Shown: piece by piece, positions 1 to 8,382 of the stretch
Layout of the letters: every line of letters starts with the position of its first letter
Numbering within the stretch: position 1 is the stretch's first letter
NCBI GenBank assembly: GCA_024694565.1
Contig: JAILJR010000007.1
Location: 1 to 41,099, forward strand
DNA: 41,099 nucleotides
Reading direction: 5' to 3'
From: Butyrivibrio sp.
GTDB taxonomy: Bacteria; Bacillota; Clostridia; Lachnospirales; Lachnospiraceae
The notes under the pieces: model-generated
What the model was told of the DNA's origin: nothing
Database searches by the model: none
What the model saw: the letters and a program-made list of their open reading frames with translations, nothing else
Translations under genes and position numbers: made by a program

Positions 1-1865
1 GATATCATTACATCTGCAATCTGGCGCGCAAGCTGTGCTCCTTCGCTTATGGCGATTCCGCAGTCTGCTTCTGATAATGCCGGAGAATCATTTATTCCAT
101 CACCAATCATTACAACTGTATGACCCTTAGCTTTCTCCTGCTGAATGAATCCGGCTTTTTCTTCGGGAAGAACTTCTGCATAATACGAATCAACCCCAAC
201 TTTTTTAGCTACTCTTTTTGCGATATGCTTTGAATCTCCGGTCATCATGACAATGTTTTTAAATCCGGCTTCATGGAGTTTTGTTATAACATCAACCGCT
301 TCAGGTCGAAGCGGATCTTCCAGGCATATTACAGCAGCCAGCTTGCCGCCCATCGCAAGGAACAGCCTTGAGTACCGCTCGGAAATTCCATCCAGCTTAT
401 CCTGCTCACCATCCGGAACCACACACTGCTCGTCTTCCATTACAAAGTGCCAGCTACCTATGACAACCTTCCGGCCATCTATATCCGAAGCAATTCCATG
501 TGCAACTACGTATTCCACCTTGCTGTGCATTTCGTTATGCTCAAGTCCTCTGTTTGCCGCTTCAGCAACAACTGCATTAGCAATGGAATGGGGATAATGC
601 TCCTCGAGACAGGCCGCTATGCGAAGCATCTCATCCTTATCGTTTCCGGAAAAAGTAACTACATCCACAACCTTTGGCGTAGCCATAGTAAGAGTTCCTG
701 TCTTGTCAAAGACTATGGTGTCAGCATCTGCAATAGCTTCCAGAAATTTTCCACCCTTAACAGTAAGATGGTTGTCCTGACACTCACGCATCGCGGACAG
801 AACAGTCACAGGCATTGAAAGCTTTAACGCGCAGGAAAAATCAACCATAAGTACAGATAACGCCTTGGTCACGTTTCTTGTTATCAGATACGCAAGTATG
901 GTTCCGCCCAGAGTATATGGTACCAGTCTGTCTGCCAGATGCTCAGCCCTTGATTCCACCCCGGACTTCAGGCTCTCAGACTCTTCAATCATCTTAATGA
1001 TTTTCTCGTATCTTGTAGCCCCGGATGCCTTCTCAACCTTAAGGACAATATCGCCCTCCTCTATGACTGTTCCGGCATACACATAAGCGCCTTCTTTCTT
1101 CTCAACAGGAATGCCTTCTCCCGTCAGTGTAGCCTGATTGACCAGGGCTTCTCCTGACACTACAGTTCCATCCAGTGGAATAACACTGCCTACTCTCACA
1201 GAGATTTCGTCCCCGGGAACTATCTGACTAATGGGAACCTGTACCTCACCCCTGTCTTTCTTTAACCAGACCTTATCTGACTTAAGCGCCATACTCCTGG
1301 CAAGTTCATCCACAGACTTTTTGTGTGTCCACTCTTCCAGCAGATCTCCAACACCAAGCAGGAACATGACAGATGAAGCTGTCTGATAATCCCCTGTTAA
1401 AAGAGATACCGTTATAGCTGTAGCATCAAGTACAGAAACCTCAAGCTTTTTTTGCTTAAAAAGACTGACAAGACCTCTGTATATGAACTTAATGGCCATG
1501 ATCCAGGCTTTTATCCTTCTGACAGGTGATGGTAAAAAGAGCCTGCATCCATAATGAAGAATCACCTTGCCGATAAGCTTCTCCTTGTACAGAGCCATAA
1601 GTTCTCTTCCGGTATTATCAGGCACAAGCGCCTTAACACCTTCCGCCTTTGCATCAAAACTACATATCCCGGAAAGCAGTTCATCACGGCTACCCCTGTA
1701 AACCACCACTGCATCGGCACTTCTCTCATAGACGGTAGCTTTTTCCACGCCATCAAGAGAAAGCAGATAGTACTGTAATCTATCTGCTTCTTCGAAAGAA
1801 AAACGTCTTTGTGGCATGGAAAAGCGAATACGACCACTTATCTCATGTTTAATGACAATTTTCAT
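1..1865 (-). CDS. Heavy-metal-translocating P-type (P1B) ATPase, C-terminus cut by window start
   Basis: Membrane pump that couples ATP hydrolysis to export or import of a transition metal. About 621 residues are visible and the rest lies beyond base 1. Seen: an HMA-like N-terminal fold (residues 1-60) without a CxxC pair, the actuator TGE loop (248-250), the phosphorylation motif DKTGTLT with Asp387, an EEHYPHS stretch in place of the usual SEHP, and TGDS and GDGINDSPAL hinge motifs near the visible end. The ion-binding TM motif reads FSCALKLSMP (343-352), aligned with the usual CPCALGLATP, so the hallmark Pro and first Cys are absent. GGAG lies 11 nt before the ATG, inside the end of the upstream gene. 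It is co-transcribed with the DUF6110 gene after a 6-nt gap. Metal specificity cannot be told from sequence. Family assignment is firm. Confidence 0.93.
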   Translation of the reverse strand, partial: MKIVIKHEISGRIRFSMPQRRFSFEEADRLQYYLLSLDGVEKATVYERSADAVVVYRGSRDELLSGICSFDAKAEGVKALVPDNTGRELMALYKEKLIGKVILHYGCRLFLPSPVRRIKAWIMAIKFIYRGLVSLFKQKKLEVSVLDATAITVSLLTGDYQTASSVMFLLGVGDLLEEWTHKKSVDELARSMALKSDKVWLKKDRGEVQVPISQIVPGDEISVRVGSVIPLDGTVVSGEALVNQATLTGEGIPVEKKEGAYVYAGTVIEEGDIVLKVEKASGATRYEKIIKMIEESESLKSGVESRAEHLADRLVPYTLGGTILAYLITRNVTKALSVLMVDFSCALKLSMPVTVLSAMRECQDNHLTVKGGKFLEAIADADTIVFDKTGTLTMATPKVVDVVTFSGNDKDEMLRIAACLEEHYPHSIANAVVAEAANRGLEHNEMHSKVEYVVAHGIASDIDGRKVVIGSWHFVMEDEQCVVPDGEQDKLDGISERYSRLFLAMGGKLAAVICLEDPLRPEAVDVITKLHEAGFKNIVMMTGDSKHIAKRVAKKVGVDSYYAEVLPEEKAGFIQQEKAKGHTVVMIGDGINDSPALSEADCGIAISEGAQLARQIADVMI

Positions 1866-1871
1866 ATTCGA

Positions 1872-2123
1872 TTATTCTCCAACTACTGCCTCGTCTTCCT
1901 TTGCCCTACGCTCAGCATTGATTTCTTTTGCTTCTGCAACGATGTCGTCACAGTTCTCCTGAACCTTGTTTGCAGTGTCCATCACACAGTCTTTTGCCCT
2001 GAGTACAGCAGCTGTAGTATGTGTATAACATTTCTTTGCATCTTTACTTGAAAGCACCTTTACACCTGCTGTTCCAAAAAGGACTCCACCCAAAAACCAA
2101 ACACAATGATGCCAATTCTTCAT
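1872..2123 (-). CDS. DUF6110 family small membrane-anchored protein
   Basis: An 83-residue protein with one hydrophobic N-terminal segment (residues 7-24, VWFLGGVLFGTAGVKVL) and a charged, helical C-terminal half rich in Lys, Glu and Asp. It resembles the DUF6110 family, small proteins often encoded beside metal P-type ATPases in Firmicutes. Here it lies 6 nt upstream of one, so the two are surely one operon. The chosen ATG has CAGGAG nine bases upstream; the longer open frame to 2261 lacks such a site and its extra residues look non-coding. A Cys-containing stretch (residues 32, 46, 58) could bind metal, but that is speculation. Function is unknown; it may be an accessory subunit or chaperone of the pump. 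Confidence 0.8.
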   Translation of the reverse strand: MKNWHHCVWFLGGVLFGTAGVKVLSSKDAKKCYTHTTAAVLRAKDCVMDTANKVQENCDDIVAEAKEINAERRAKEDEAVVGE

Positions 2124-2326
2124 AATAATCATCTCCTGTTCAATATTATTTGTCTTAATGCAAAACAAACAAATGCAGAATCCTCCCACATTTGTTTGCT
2201 TCTTTAGTTTATCACAATCTGATAAACTCCATAATATAGTGCAGTTGATAATTTTTCTCAAAGCCTGTCCTCAGCAGGATATACATCATTATGTAAATTC
2301 CCCAGCAGACACATAATCAGAAATAG

Positions 2327-2386
2327 TTACCTTTGAATCATCTGGCAAATATCCGGTTCATCGTCTACAATTATAGTATCCCAGCT
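2327..2386 (-). pseudogene. Possible remnant of a response-regulator receiver N-terminus
   Basis: Translating the minus strand gives SWDTIIVDDEPDICQMIQR followed by a stop. TIIVDDEP is the characteristic first strand and acidic pocket of CheY-like receiver domains, as in YesN-type regulators. Only about 19 residues remain and no start or downstream domain follows. It lies in a stretch with two other gene remnants, which makes a decayed gene plausible. A chance match over so few residues cannot be excluded. Confidence 0.35.
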
Positions 2387-2419
2387 AAGATCGAATACGA
2401 TTTTGGGACAGCCATTCTC

Positions 2420-2480
2420 TTGTTGATGATTTCCAGCCTTTAAGGTGTTTACCTCATGCTTACAGGCTGGAAATCAACAA
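2420..2480. repeat. Imperfect inverted repeat
   Basis: The left arm (2420-2439) TTGTTGATGATTTCCAGCCT and right arm (2464-2480) AGGCTGGAAATCAACAA are reverse complements apart from a 3-base insertion in the left arm. The 24-base loop is unstructured. No T tract follows, so it is not an obvious terminator. It lies between the response-regulator and HxlR remnants and could be a scar or the end of a small mobile repeat. Confidence 0.6.
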
Positions 2481-2579
2481 TCTTCCCGGGCATGCGCAAA
2501 TTAAACAGGCTCCTGATAAGTCGTTTCTGTTCCACAGCTTCTTCAGGGATTTCCATGCCTCTATACTTTGGCTGCTCAG

Positions 2580-2731
2580 CCAAGAGTGTCTTTATCAAAT
2601 ATGACAGGCTGATCACACGTAAAGTCTATGCAGAAGTCCCGCCAAGGGTTGAGTACAGCCTGAGTGAAATGGGAGAAAAATTCAGAAAAGTATTAGATCA
2701 GATCGAATTATTTGGGTCTTTCGCTATTTAA
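2580..2731 (+). pseudogene. HxlR-family winged-helix regulator, C-terminal remnant
   Basis: The frame encodes RLITRKVYAEVPPRVEYSLS and then a helix ending in QIELFG. The sequence DRLITRKVYAEVPPRVEYSLSEMG matches the wing and following strand of HxlR/MarR-like regulators, whose family signature is GLI.R..Y...PPRVEYSLT..G. The recognition helix and N-terminal half (about 50 residues) are not found upstream in this or neighbouring frames; the sequence before 2580 does not resemble the family. No ribosome-binding site supports an independent start. It is best read as the surviving 3' end of a deleted regulator gene. Confidence 0.7.
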
Positions 2732-2740
2732 AGTGGGTAA

Positions 2741-2776
2741 GCCTTGCATATTGATGAAGTTTTCAATATACAAGGC
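2741..2776. terminator. Stem-loop just after the HxlR remnant
   Basis: GCCTTGCATATTGA (2741-2754) pairs with TCAATATACAAGGC (2763-2776) with one G-U or A-C mismatch over 14 bp and an 8-nt loop, followed by TTT. It sits 9 nt past the HxlR stop and probably ended that transcript. On the other strand it also lies downstream of the hydrolase remnant. The T tract is short. Confidence 0.55.
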
Positions 2777-2824
2777 TTTGATTATTTGTTACCACATCCT
2801 CCGGATAAGCTGCAGAAGCTCGTT

Positions 2825-3040
2825 CTACTGCGCTTCTGCTTTGACGCACTCATTTACCCAGTCGATGAAGTTAGTTGTCGAGTCACCACTTCTTTCTGCC
2901 ATTGTATGTTCCTGTCCCCAGACAAAACTGTAATCAACATTTGATCCGTAATTCTGCAGGGCCAGTACGAGGTTCGCTTCTGTATTAACTGCTGTGTCAC
3001 TCTGCCAAAGTCCTGTGTTGATGCGGAAGTATTTGGCCAC
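2825..3040 (-). pseudogene. C-terminal fragment of a subtype-B tannase-like alpha/beta hydrolase
   Basis: The 71-residue frame resembles the last part of bacterial subtype-B tannases and related carboxylesterases: YFRINTGLWQSDTAVNTE, NLVLALQNYG, then VWGQEHTMAERSGD, in which the His is the likely catalytic histidine, and FIDWVNECVK at the end. The nucleophile Ser domain and about 400 N-terminal residues are missing. The first ATG lies only 16 nt downstream of the fucO stop and has no convincing ribosome site. The fragment therefore looks like the leftover of a deletion whose other end now abuts fucO. Translation by read-through from fucO is possible but unlikely to give a functional protein. 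Confidence 0.7.
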
Positions 3041-3056
3041 TATACTTAGCAGTTTA

Positions 3057-4205
3057 TTATGCCATAAGCATTCTGAACATCTCGATTACCTGCTCTTTTG
3101 TGGCTTCACGGGGATTTCCGGGATAGCATGCATCATTAAGTGCATCTGTTGCAAGTGTATCAAGATCTTCTTCCTTAATCTTATCAAGAGTCTTAGGAAT
3201 ACCTACATCCTCAGAAAGCTTCTTAACTGCTGCAATAGCTGCATCACGATATTCTTCCTGAGTCATATTGTCTACGCCTTCAACGCCCATGGCTCTGGCA
3301 ACCTCTCTAAGCCTCTCCCCTGTATACTCACGATTGAATTCCATAGAAATAGGAAGGAACATAGCACATGCAACACAATGTGGTGTGTCATAATGAGCGG
3401 AAAGTGTGTGTGCCATTGCATGATCGATGCCAAGACCTACATTAGAGAAGCCCATACCTGCAATGTACTGACCAAGAGCCATTCCCTCTCTGCCTTCTTT
3501 TTTGTTTTCAACAGCATCACGGAGATTCTTTGAGATAAGACGAATAGCTTCAAGATGGAACATATCTGTCATCTCCCAGGCTGCACGTGTTGTATAACCC
3601 TCTATGGCATGAGTAAGGGCGTCCATACCTGTAGCAGCTGTAAGACCCTTTGGCATGGAAGACATCATCTCCGGGTCAACTACTGCAACAATAGGCATGT
3701 CATGTGTGTCAACACACACGAACTTTCTCTCCTTCTCAACATCTGTGATTACATAATTGATCGTAACCTCAGCAGCTGTGCCGGCAGTTGTCGGGACTGC
3801 GATAATAGGTACACAGGGATTCTTTGTAGGTGCAACGCCCTCAAGTGAACGAACATCAGCAAACTCCGGGTTTGTGATTATGATACCAATAGCCTTTGAG
3901 GTATCCATTGATGATCCGCCACCAATCGCAACAATGCAATCAGCCCCTGACTTCTTAAATGCTTCAACACCATTCTTAACATTCTCAATTGTCGGGTTTG
4001 GCTTAATATCAGAGTAAATCTCATAAGGAATCTTCGCTGCGTCAAGAAGACCAGTAACCTTTCCTGTAACTCCAAATTTAACAAGATCCGGGTCAGAAGC
4101 AACAAATGCCTTCTTAAATCCATTATTATTGATCTCTGTTACCACCTCACTGATGGCTCCCGCACCATGATAAGATGTCGCATTAAGTGAAATTCTGTTT
4201 GCCAT
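3057..4205 (-). CDS. fucO: Lactaldehyde reductase / 1,2-propanediol oxidoreductase (iron-containing alcohol dehydrogenase)
   Basis: Reduces L-lactaldehyde to 1,2-propanediol with NADH in fermentative fucose or rhamnose use; related enzymes also act on other short aldehydes. The 382-residue length equals E. coli FucO, and long blocks read the same, such as NPEFADVRSLEG, VPTTAGTAAEVTINYVITD and GQY.AGMGFSNVGLG. Cofactor loop GGGSSMDTSK lies at 96-105. The metal ligands Asp195, His199, His262 and His276 are all present. The ATG at 4205 has AAGGAG nine bases upstream; an in-frame extension to 4280 lacks this. The TetR-type regulator gene is immediately upstream on the same strand (122-nt gap). 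No other propanediol or fucose genes lie in the window, so the substrate in vivo is inferred from the family. Confidence 0.93.
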   Translation of the reverse strand: MANRISLNATSYHGAGAISEVVTEINNNGFKKAFVASDPDLVKFGVTGKVTGLLDAAKIPYEIYSDIKPNPTIENVKNGVEAFKKSGADCIVAIGGGSSMDTSKAIGIIITNPEFADVRSLEGVAPTKNPCVPIIAVPTTAGTAAEVTINYVITDVEKERKFVCVDTHDMPIVAVVDPEMMSSMPKGLTAATGMDALTHAIEGYTTRAAWEMTDMFHLEAIRLISKNLRDAVENKKEGREGMALGQYIAGMGFSNVGLGIDHAMAHTLSAHYDTPHCVACAMFLPISMEFNREYTGERLREVARAMGVEGVDNMTQEEYRDAAIAAVKKLSEDVGIPKTLDKIKEEDLDTLATDALNDACYPGNPREATKEQVIEMFRMLMA

Positions 4206-4327
4206 AACACTAAACTCCTTTTCCTTTAAAAAATTTTGTGAAGGTAACTCAAAGCGCCTCCACGGAAGTAATTTTATCATTTCACAGAGACGAAATATAA
4301 GTTACAGATGTAAATTTTTGTAACATC

Positions 4328-4882
4328 CTACAAAATATCTATTTGAGAAAAGAGTTTTTTCAAATGCTCCGGCATTCCCTCTATCATAAAATCGGCAAAA
4401 TCTTCCTCTGATTCAGTCATTCCTTTCATAACCCACTGCACAGTCATGTAAATGGAAGCCTGGCAGTACATCTCCAAAAGCTTTCTCGTGTGATAATCAG
4501 GTGGATTATTGGTTTTCTCCCTGATCAGCGAACAATAAAACTCATAGATCATAATAAAATCGTGTTCTTTCAGGTTATTCTGTTCATCACCCTTAAAGCC
4601 CGCAGTAAAAAAGAGACGCTCTTCTTTAATATATTGGAATTTTTTGACAAGGCCATCTCTGATAGTCTCGCCTTTTCCCATCTCTTTAAAGGACTGCTCA
4701 AGTAGCCGATCGAAGTACCAGTTTACCAGATCGTATTTATCTATGAAATTTCTATAGAAGCTCTGCCTTGAAACTCCGCAGGTCTCCACTATCTGCTTTA
4801 CCGTGATATTCTCAACAGCAGTAGTCTTCATGCAGGATTTCATAGCTTCCGCAAGTTTGTATTTAATCTCAGGAGTCTTCAT
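4328..4882 (-). CDS. TetR/AcrR-family transcriptional regulator (DhaS-like)
   Basis: A 184-residue one-component regulator. Residues 1-60 form the TetR helix-turn-helix: the recognition region reads ITVKQIVETCGVSRQSFYRNF, typical of the family, followed by DKYDLVNWYF as in DhaS-like members. The remainder is a helical ligand-binding and dimer domain. It lies upstream of fucO in the same direction and probably controls that gene and itself. A perfect 12-bp palindrome sits 7 bases before the ATG, where an autoregulatory operator would be expected. No Shine-Dalgarno sequence is visible before this ATG, so the message may be leaderless or may start at a later Met. The effector is unknown, perhaps an aldehyde or diol. 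Confidence 0.85.
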   Translation of the reverse strand: MKTPEIKYKLAEAMKSCMKTTAVENITVKQIVETCGVSRQSFYRNFIDKYDLVNWYFDRLLEQSFKEMGKGETIRDGLVKKFQYIKEERLFFTAGFKGDEQNNLKEHDFIMIYEFYCSLIREKTNNPPDYHTRKLLEMYCQASIYMTVQWVMKGMTESEEDFADFMIEGMPEHLKKLFSQIDIL

Positions 4883-4885
4883 ATG

Positions 4886-4938
4886 AAATATTGTACAATA
4901 ATTTATGGATTATGTATTTTTTACCTATTACAATATTG
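4886..4938. promoter_or_regulatory. Palindromic operator pair between tetR and the FRG gene
   Basis: TATTGTACAATA (4889-4900) is a perfect 12-bp palindrome abutting the regulator start. A second site, CTATTACAATATTGATAG, spans about 4925-4942 and contains the perfect palindrome CAATATTG (4931-4938). AATATTGT and ACAATATT also form an 8-bp inverted repeat across the whole region. This is the expected layout for a TetR-type operator that controls both divergent directions. TTGTAC at 4891 could be a -35 for the plus-strand gene. Confidence 0.6.
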
Positions 4939-4983
4939 ATAGGAGCAGTAATAACCGGCGTTTTTAAAGGAGGCACTTAAAAT

Positions 4984-5784
4984 ATGATCAAAACGATAAA
5001 TATAGAAAATATGGAGCACCTCTACGAGCTTTTCAATGAACAGGAATACAGGAACGATCTGAAAAGGAACCGGAATCTTTTTGTCTATCGCGGGCAGCCG
5101 GATGCTTCTTTTGCCCTTACTACAAGTCTTGAAAGAAACTGCAAGGACAAGAAAAAAATCCTGGAGCCGTGTATGCTGCGAAACTTTACCAAGTATGCAG
5201 TCCTTGAGGAACCCTCAATAGAAAAATCTGTCTGGAGACAAATGATTTTCGGACAGCACCATGGCCTCCCCACAAGGCTTCTTGACTGGTCATTTTCACC
5301 ATTGATCGCGCTTCATTTTTCTGTGACTGAAAGCGATATGGCGGAGATGGAAAAGAGAGACTGTGTTGTATGGCGTACTGATATTCATGAGCTTCACGAT
5401 CTTCTCCCTGAAAAATACCAGGAAATTGCCAAAAAGTACAACACCACCGTTTTCTCAGTGGATATGCTGTCAGAAGTATGCGACAGCCTTGAAATGTATG
5501 ACCGTGACATGGGAAATTCAGCGATACTCATGATAGAGCCCCCTTCAGTCGATGTCAGGATCGTAAATCAGTACTCATTCTTTTCAGTCGTCCCCAATGA
5601 AATGACGGATATTGAAGGCTTTTTAGACGGGCATACGAATAACACAGTCCGCTATGTGATCAGTAAAGAAATCCGCTGGCAGATAAGGGATATGCTCGAT
5701 CATCAGAACATTTCCGAGCGTATTGTCTATCCCGGGCTTGACGGATTATCAAAATGGCTGGGGCGCCATTATTACGTCAGATAG
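4984..5784 (+). CDS. FRG-domain-containing protein
   Basis: A 266-residue soluble protein of unknown biochemical role. The FRG domain covers roughly residues 32-120: FVYRGQPDASFALTTSLER carries the F/Y-RG signature, and GQHHGLPTRLLDWSFSPL is the strongly conserved second motif (His-Gly, Arg-Leu-Leu-Asp-Trp). The rest is unassigned. AAGGAGG lies 10 nt before the ATG. It is transcribed divergently from the TetR gene and shares its operator region, then converges on the DMT transporter. FRG proteins often occur singly on genomic islands and some are associated with phage-defence or toxin modules, but no such partner lies nearby. Domain call is firm; function is open. Confidence 0.88.
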   Translation: MIKTINIENMEHLYELFNEQEYRNDLKRNRNLFVYRGQPDASFALTTSLERNCKDKKKILEPCMLRNFTKYAVLEEPSIEKSVWRQMIFGQHHGLPTRLLDWSFSPLIALHFSVTESDMAEMEKRDCVVWRTDIHELHDLLPEKYQEIAKKYNTTVFSVDMLSEVCDSLEMYDRDMGNSAILMIEPPSVDVRIVNQYSFFSVVPNEMTDIEGFLDGHTNNTVRYVISKEIRWQIRDMLDHQNISERIVYPGLDGLSKWLGRHYYVR

Positions 5785-5807
5785 AACTGCATCTCGTCTT
5801 CAGCCGT

Positions 5808-6755
5808 TTATCTGCGTTTTCCTTCAGTATTTACAATAATGATGCCAAGGGCAACCAGTATCAATGCCAAAAGACCTGTTAAGGAAAATGCCTCTTTGTT
5901 CTCTCCAAGGAATACTGCCGAGAGAATTACTCCCATGACCGGATTCATAAATCCAAATATGGATACCCTGCTGACCGGATTGTGTTTAAGGAGAACTCCC
6001 CACAAGGTATATGCTCCGGCGGATATAAAGCCCATATAGATGAGATTCGCGATACATGCCGGGCTCCAGAAAATGAGCTTTCCGCCCATTATCCATCCTA
6101 TGATATATAATACAAAGCCCCCCAGCATGAACTGATATCCACTAAGTACAACCGGGTTCTCATATTTTGAAAAAATTTTGATACAGCAGGAAGAGAAGGC
6201 ATAAAACAAGGCAGCAATAAGCATGGCTCCTTCACCTTCAAAAGTAATCTGCCCGCCGCTTATCAGTGCTTTTACACCTCCAAGTATCATTATGATACCG
6301 GAAAAACCGATTATACATCCTGCAACCTTTCGAAGCGTCAGAGATTCAAGCCTGAAGATGTATATGGCAATAATGATTGCCAGAAAATTACCTGATGCAT
6401 TAATAATAGAACCTCTTACTCCGCTTATATGCGCCAGAGACATGAAGAAAAAGAAATACTGGCCAATAGTCTGCAGCAGCGATAAAACAGCAATGTACCC
6501 AATTGACTCAGGCTTTGGAATAAGAAGCTTCTTTGAAATGACTGATCCAAAAATCACAGTCATCCCACCCGCCAGAAGAAAACGGGCTCCTGCAAGCATC
6601 AGTCTTGACGCAGTATCGTCAGACGGGATCTTAAATAATTCGTATGCAATTTTTATGGCCGGCGAAGCACTCCCCCATAATACGCAGCAGAACAAAGCTG
6701 TAGCGAAGGTTACTGGAAAGTATGACCAGATACTCTTTTCCCTGCTATTATTCAT
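5808..6755 (-). CDS. DMT-superfamily (EamA) transporter
   Basis: A 315-residue inner-membrane protein with about ten hydrophobic helices arranged as two EamA repeats. The first repeat begins with FCCVLWGSASPAIKIAYELF (residues 22-41), typical of the family, and the second begins near GEGAMLIAALFYAFSSCCIK. The Pro-Val-rich end of TM9 (NPVSRVSIFGFMNPVMGVIL) is also a family hallmark. It likely exports or imports a small metabolite; the substrate cannot be deduced. GGAAAGGA precedes the start. The start lies 32 nt after the MATE stop, so the two transporter genes probably form one transcript. No terminator is visible between this gene and the convergent FRG gene. Confidence 0.9.
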   Translation of the reverse strand: MNNSREKSIWSYFPVTFATALFCCVLWGSASPAIKIAYELFKIPSDDTASRLMLAGARFLLAGGMTVIFGSVISKKLLIPKPESIGYIAVLSLLQTIGQYFFFFMSLAHISGVRGSIINASGNFLAIIIAIYIFRLESLTLRKVAGCIIGFSGIIMILGGVKALISGGQITFEGEGAMLIAALFYAFSSCCIKIFSKYENPVVLSGYQFMLGGFVLYIIGWIMGGKLIFWSPACIANLIYMGFISAGAYTLWGVLLKHNPVSRVSIFGFMNPVMGVILSAVFLGENKEAFSLTGLLALILVALGIIIVNTEGKRR

Positions 6756-6787
6756 GTAGACAAATCCTTTCCGTAATCATTGTTGAT

Positions 6788-8143
6788 CTATCGGGTCAAG
6801 TCTTTAACCCATTTAAATTTATTAACTCTTATCATCACCCATGGAATCTTGCCCACTTCATCAAGACATGTGCAGGCATAGACGGCAAGCGGCGACCAGT
6901 GGAAAACAAAGGCCCCGCACAGCGCCAGCGGTATGGCTATCATCCACATGCAGACAATCAGACTGTACAGGTCAAAAATAGTATCCCCACCTCCGTCCAG
7001 AACACCGTTGATCGTCACGGTATTCACACATCGTCCTATCATATAGAAGGACATGATCACCATCATCCAGATCAGATATTCCCTGGCTTTGTCGCTCAGA
7101 AGTACTCCGTTAACTACAAGCGGCGTCACTGCAAGAACGATCAGGGTGGATAGAATGCCTATAACGAAGGAGAGATTTTTGAGCCGGAGTCCGTATTTTT
7201 TGCCCTGTTCAAGCCGGCCTGCGCCAAGTTCATTTCCAACAATGATCCCTGCAGCACTTCCAATTCCATTGCACAGACAGCAGACAAGATCTCTTACAAC
7301 AGCTGCCACAGAATTGGCTGCAGCTGCGTCAACTCCCATATGTCCCATTATTGCTGTGTAAGAAGTGAATCCTATCCCCCAGCAAAGGCCACCTCCCATA
7401 AGAGGAAGACATAGCTTGAAGAAGTCAGAAATAAGGCCTGTTGAAATGACAAACATTCTGCTCAGAGCAGGTCTTATATAATCATGTCCGGTGGATACCA
7501 CAATGCAAAGGGCAAGCTCTATGACCCTGGCAATTGTGGTTGCAACTGCAGCACCGTTCGCTCCGAGAGGCGGGTTTCCTACCAGGCCAAAGATGAACAC
7601 TGCATTCAGCAGAATATTAAGGACTACTGCCATGCAGCTTATGGCTGCCCCTGCCCGTACATTCTCTGTGACCTTCATGATAGTGAGATAGCATTGTGAT
7701 ACTCCTGTTATGAGATATGACCATCCTGCTATGCGCAGATATGAGCTTCCAATGCTGATAAGCCCTGCATCTTCGGCAAAAATCGACATAAGAATACCCG
7801 GAAATAATTCACAGGCCAGGAAAAATAATACTGACACAGTCCCGCAGAATAAAAGCATCAGATTAAAGATATCCTCGAGGGTCTGCTTGTCACCCTTCCC
7901 CCAGTATTGAGCTCCCAATATTGCCCCGGCAGCTGTGGCCGATGACAAAAACATATTCTGAACAAACTGGATCTGAGTCGCAAGTGAAACTGCCGTCATC
8001 TGCTCCTGCGCGACTCTTCCAAGCATAAGCGCATCGCTGGCAGCTACCAGAGCCAGCATCAGACTCTGTAGTGCGATGGGAAATGCAATCTTTATAAGGT
8101 TTTTGTAAAACAGTTGTTTCTCTCTTTTCTCACTAAATATCAT
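6788..8143 (-). CDS. MATE-family multidrug/cation antiporter
   Basis: A 451-residue integral membrane protein with about 12 TM helices, the normal MATE size. Seen: IAFPIALQSLMLALVAASDALMLG near the N-terminus (DinF/NorM-like TM1), GAILGAQYWGKGD in the first half, and GSAAGIIVGNELGAGR in the second half, the mirrored GQ/GNxxGA motif. It exports organic cations, drugs or metabolites using an ion gradient. A GGAG-like site lies 10 nt before the ATG. It is first of a two-gene run with the DMT transporter. Substrate unknown. Confidence 0.93.
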   Translation of the reverse strand: MIFSEKREKQLFYKNLIKIAFPIALQSLMLALVAASDALMLGRVAQEQMTAVSLATQIQFVQNMFLSSATAAGAILGAQYWGKGDKQTLEDIFNLMLLFCGTVSVLFFLACELFPGILMSIFAEDAGLISIGSSYLRIAGWSYLITGVSQCYLTIMKVTENVRAGAAISCMAVVLNILLNAVFIFGLVGNPPLGANGAAVATTIARVIELALCIVVSTGHDYIRPALSRMFVISTGLISDFFKLCLPLMGGGLCWGIGFTSYTAIMGHMGVDAAAANSVAAVVRDLVCCLCNGIGSAAGIIVGNELGAGRLEQGKKYGLRLKNLSFVIGILSTLIVLAVTPLVVNGVLLSDKAREYLIWMMVIMSFYMIGRCVNTVTINGVLDGGGDTIFDLYSLIVCMWMIAIPLALCGAFVFHWSPLAVYACTCLDEVGKIPWVMIRVNKFKWVKDLTR

Positions 8144-8353
8144 CTAACAGACACTCCAATGAACTTTTAATGTATATTGTACCAAAACATCTGCCCGATT
8201 ACTATTACTGTATTTTTCTGACCGCTTCTTCTTTTGCAATTCAGCCGCGTGAATTGGCAGGGCAGCCTGATTACAAATGCCCGGCTTATCCGGTCAGCCC
8301 GATATAATAATTCATCCTCATAAATAAATTCTGAAATAAAATTATTTTTTTGG

Positions 8354-8382
8354 TTTTCTTATTTGTGAGTAGATGATATACT
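8354..8382 (+). promoter_or_regulatory. Extended -10 promoter of the uracil permease gene
   Basis: TGATATACT (8374-8382) is an extended -10 (TGn plus TATACT). The -35 region is poor (TTTTCT at 8354). Transcription would start near 8389, leaving a leader of only about 30 nt before the ATG, too short for a purine riboswitch or PyrR attenuator. Confidence 0.6.

Noticed and set aside
2744..2944. A plus-strand frame reading NIQGFDYLLPHPPDKLQK
   Set aside because: It begins in a terminator hairpin and overlaps the tannase remnant antisense. The first residues look protein-like but match no family I know.
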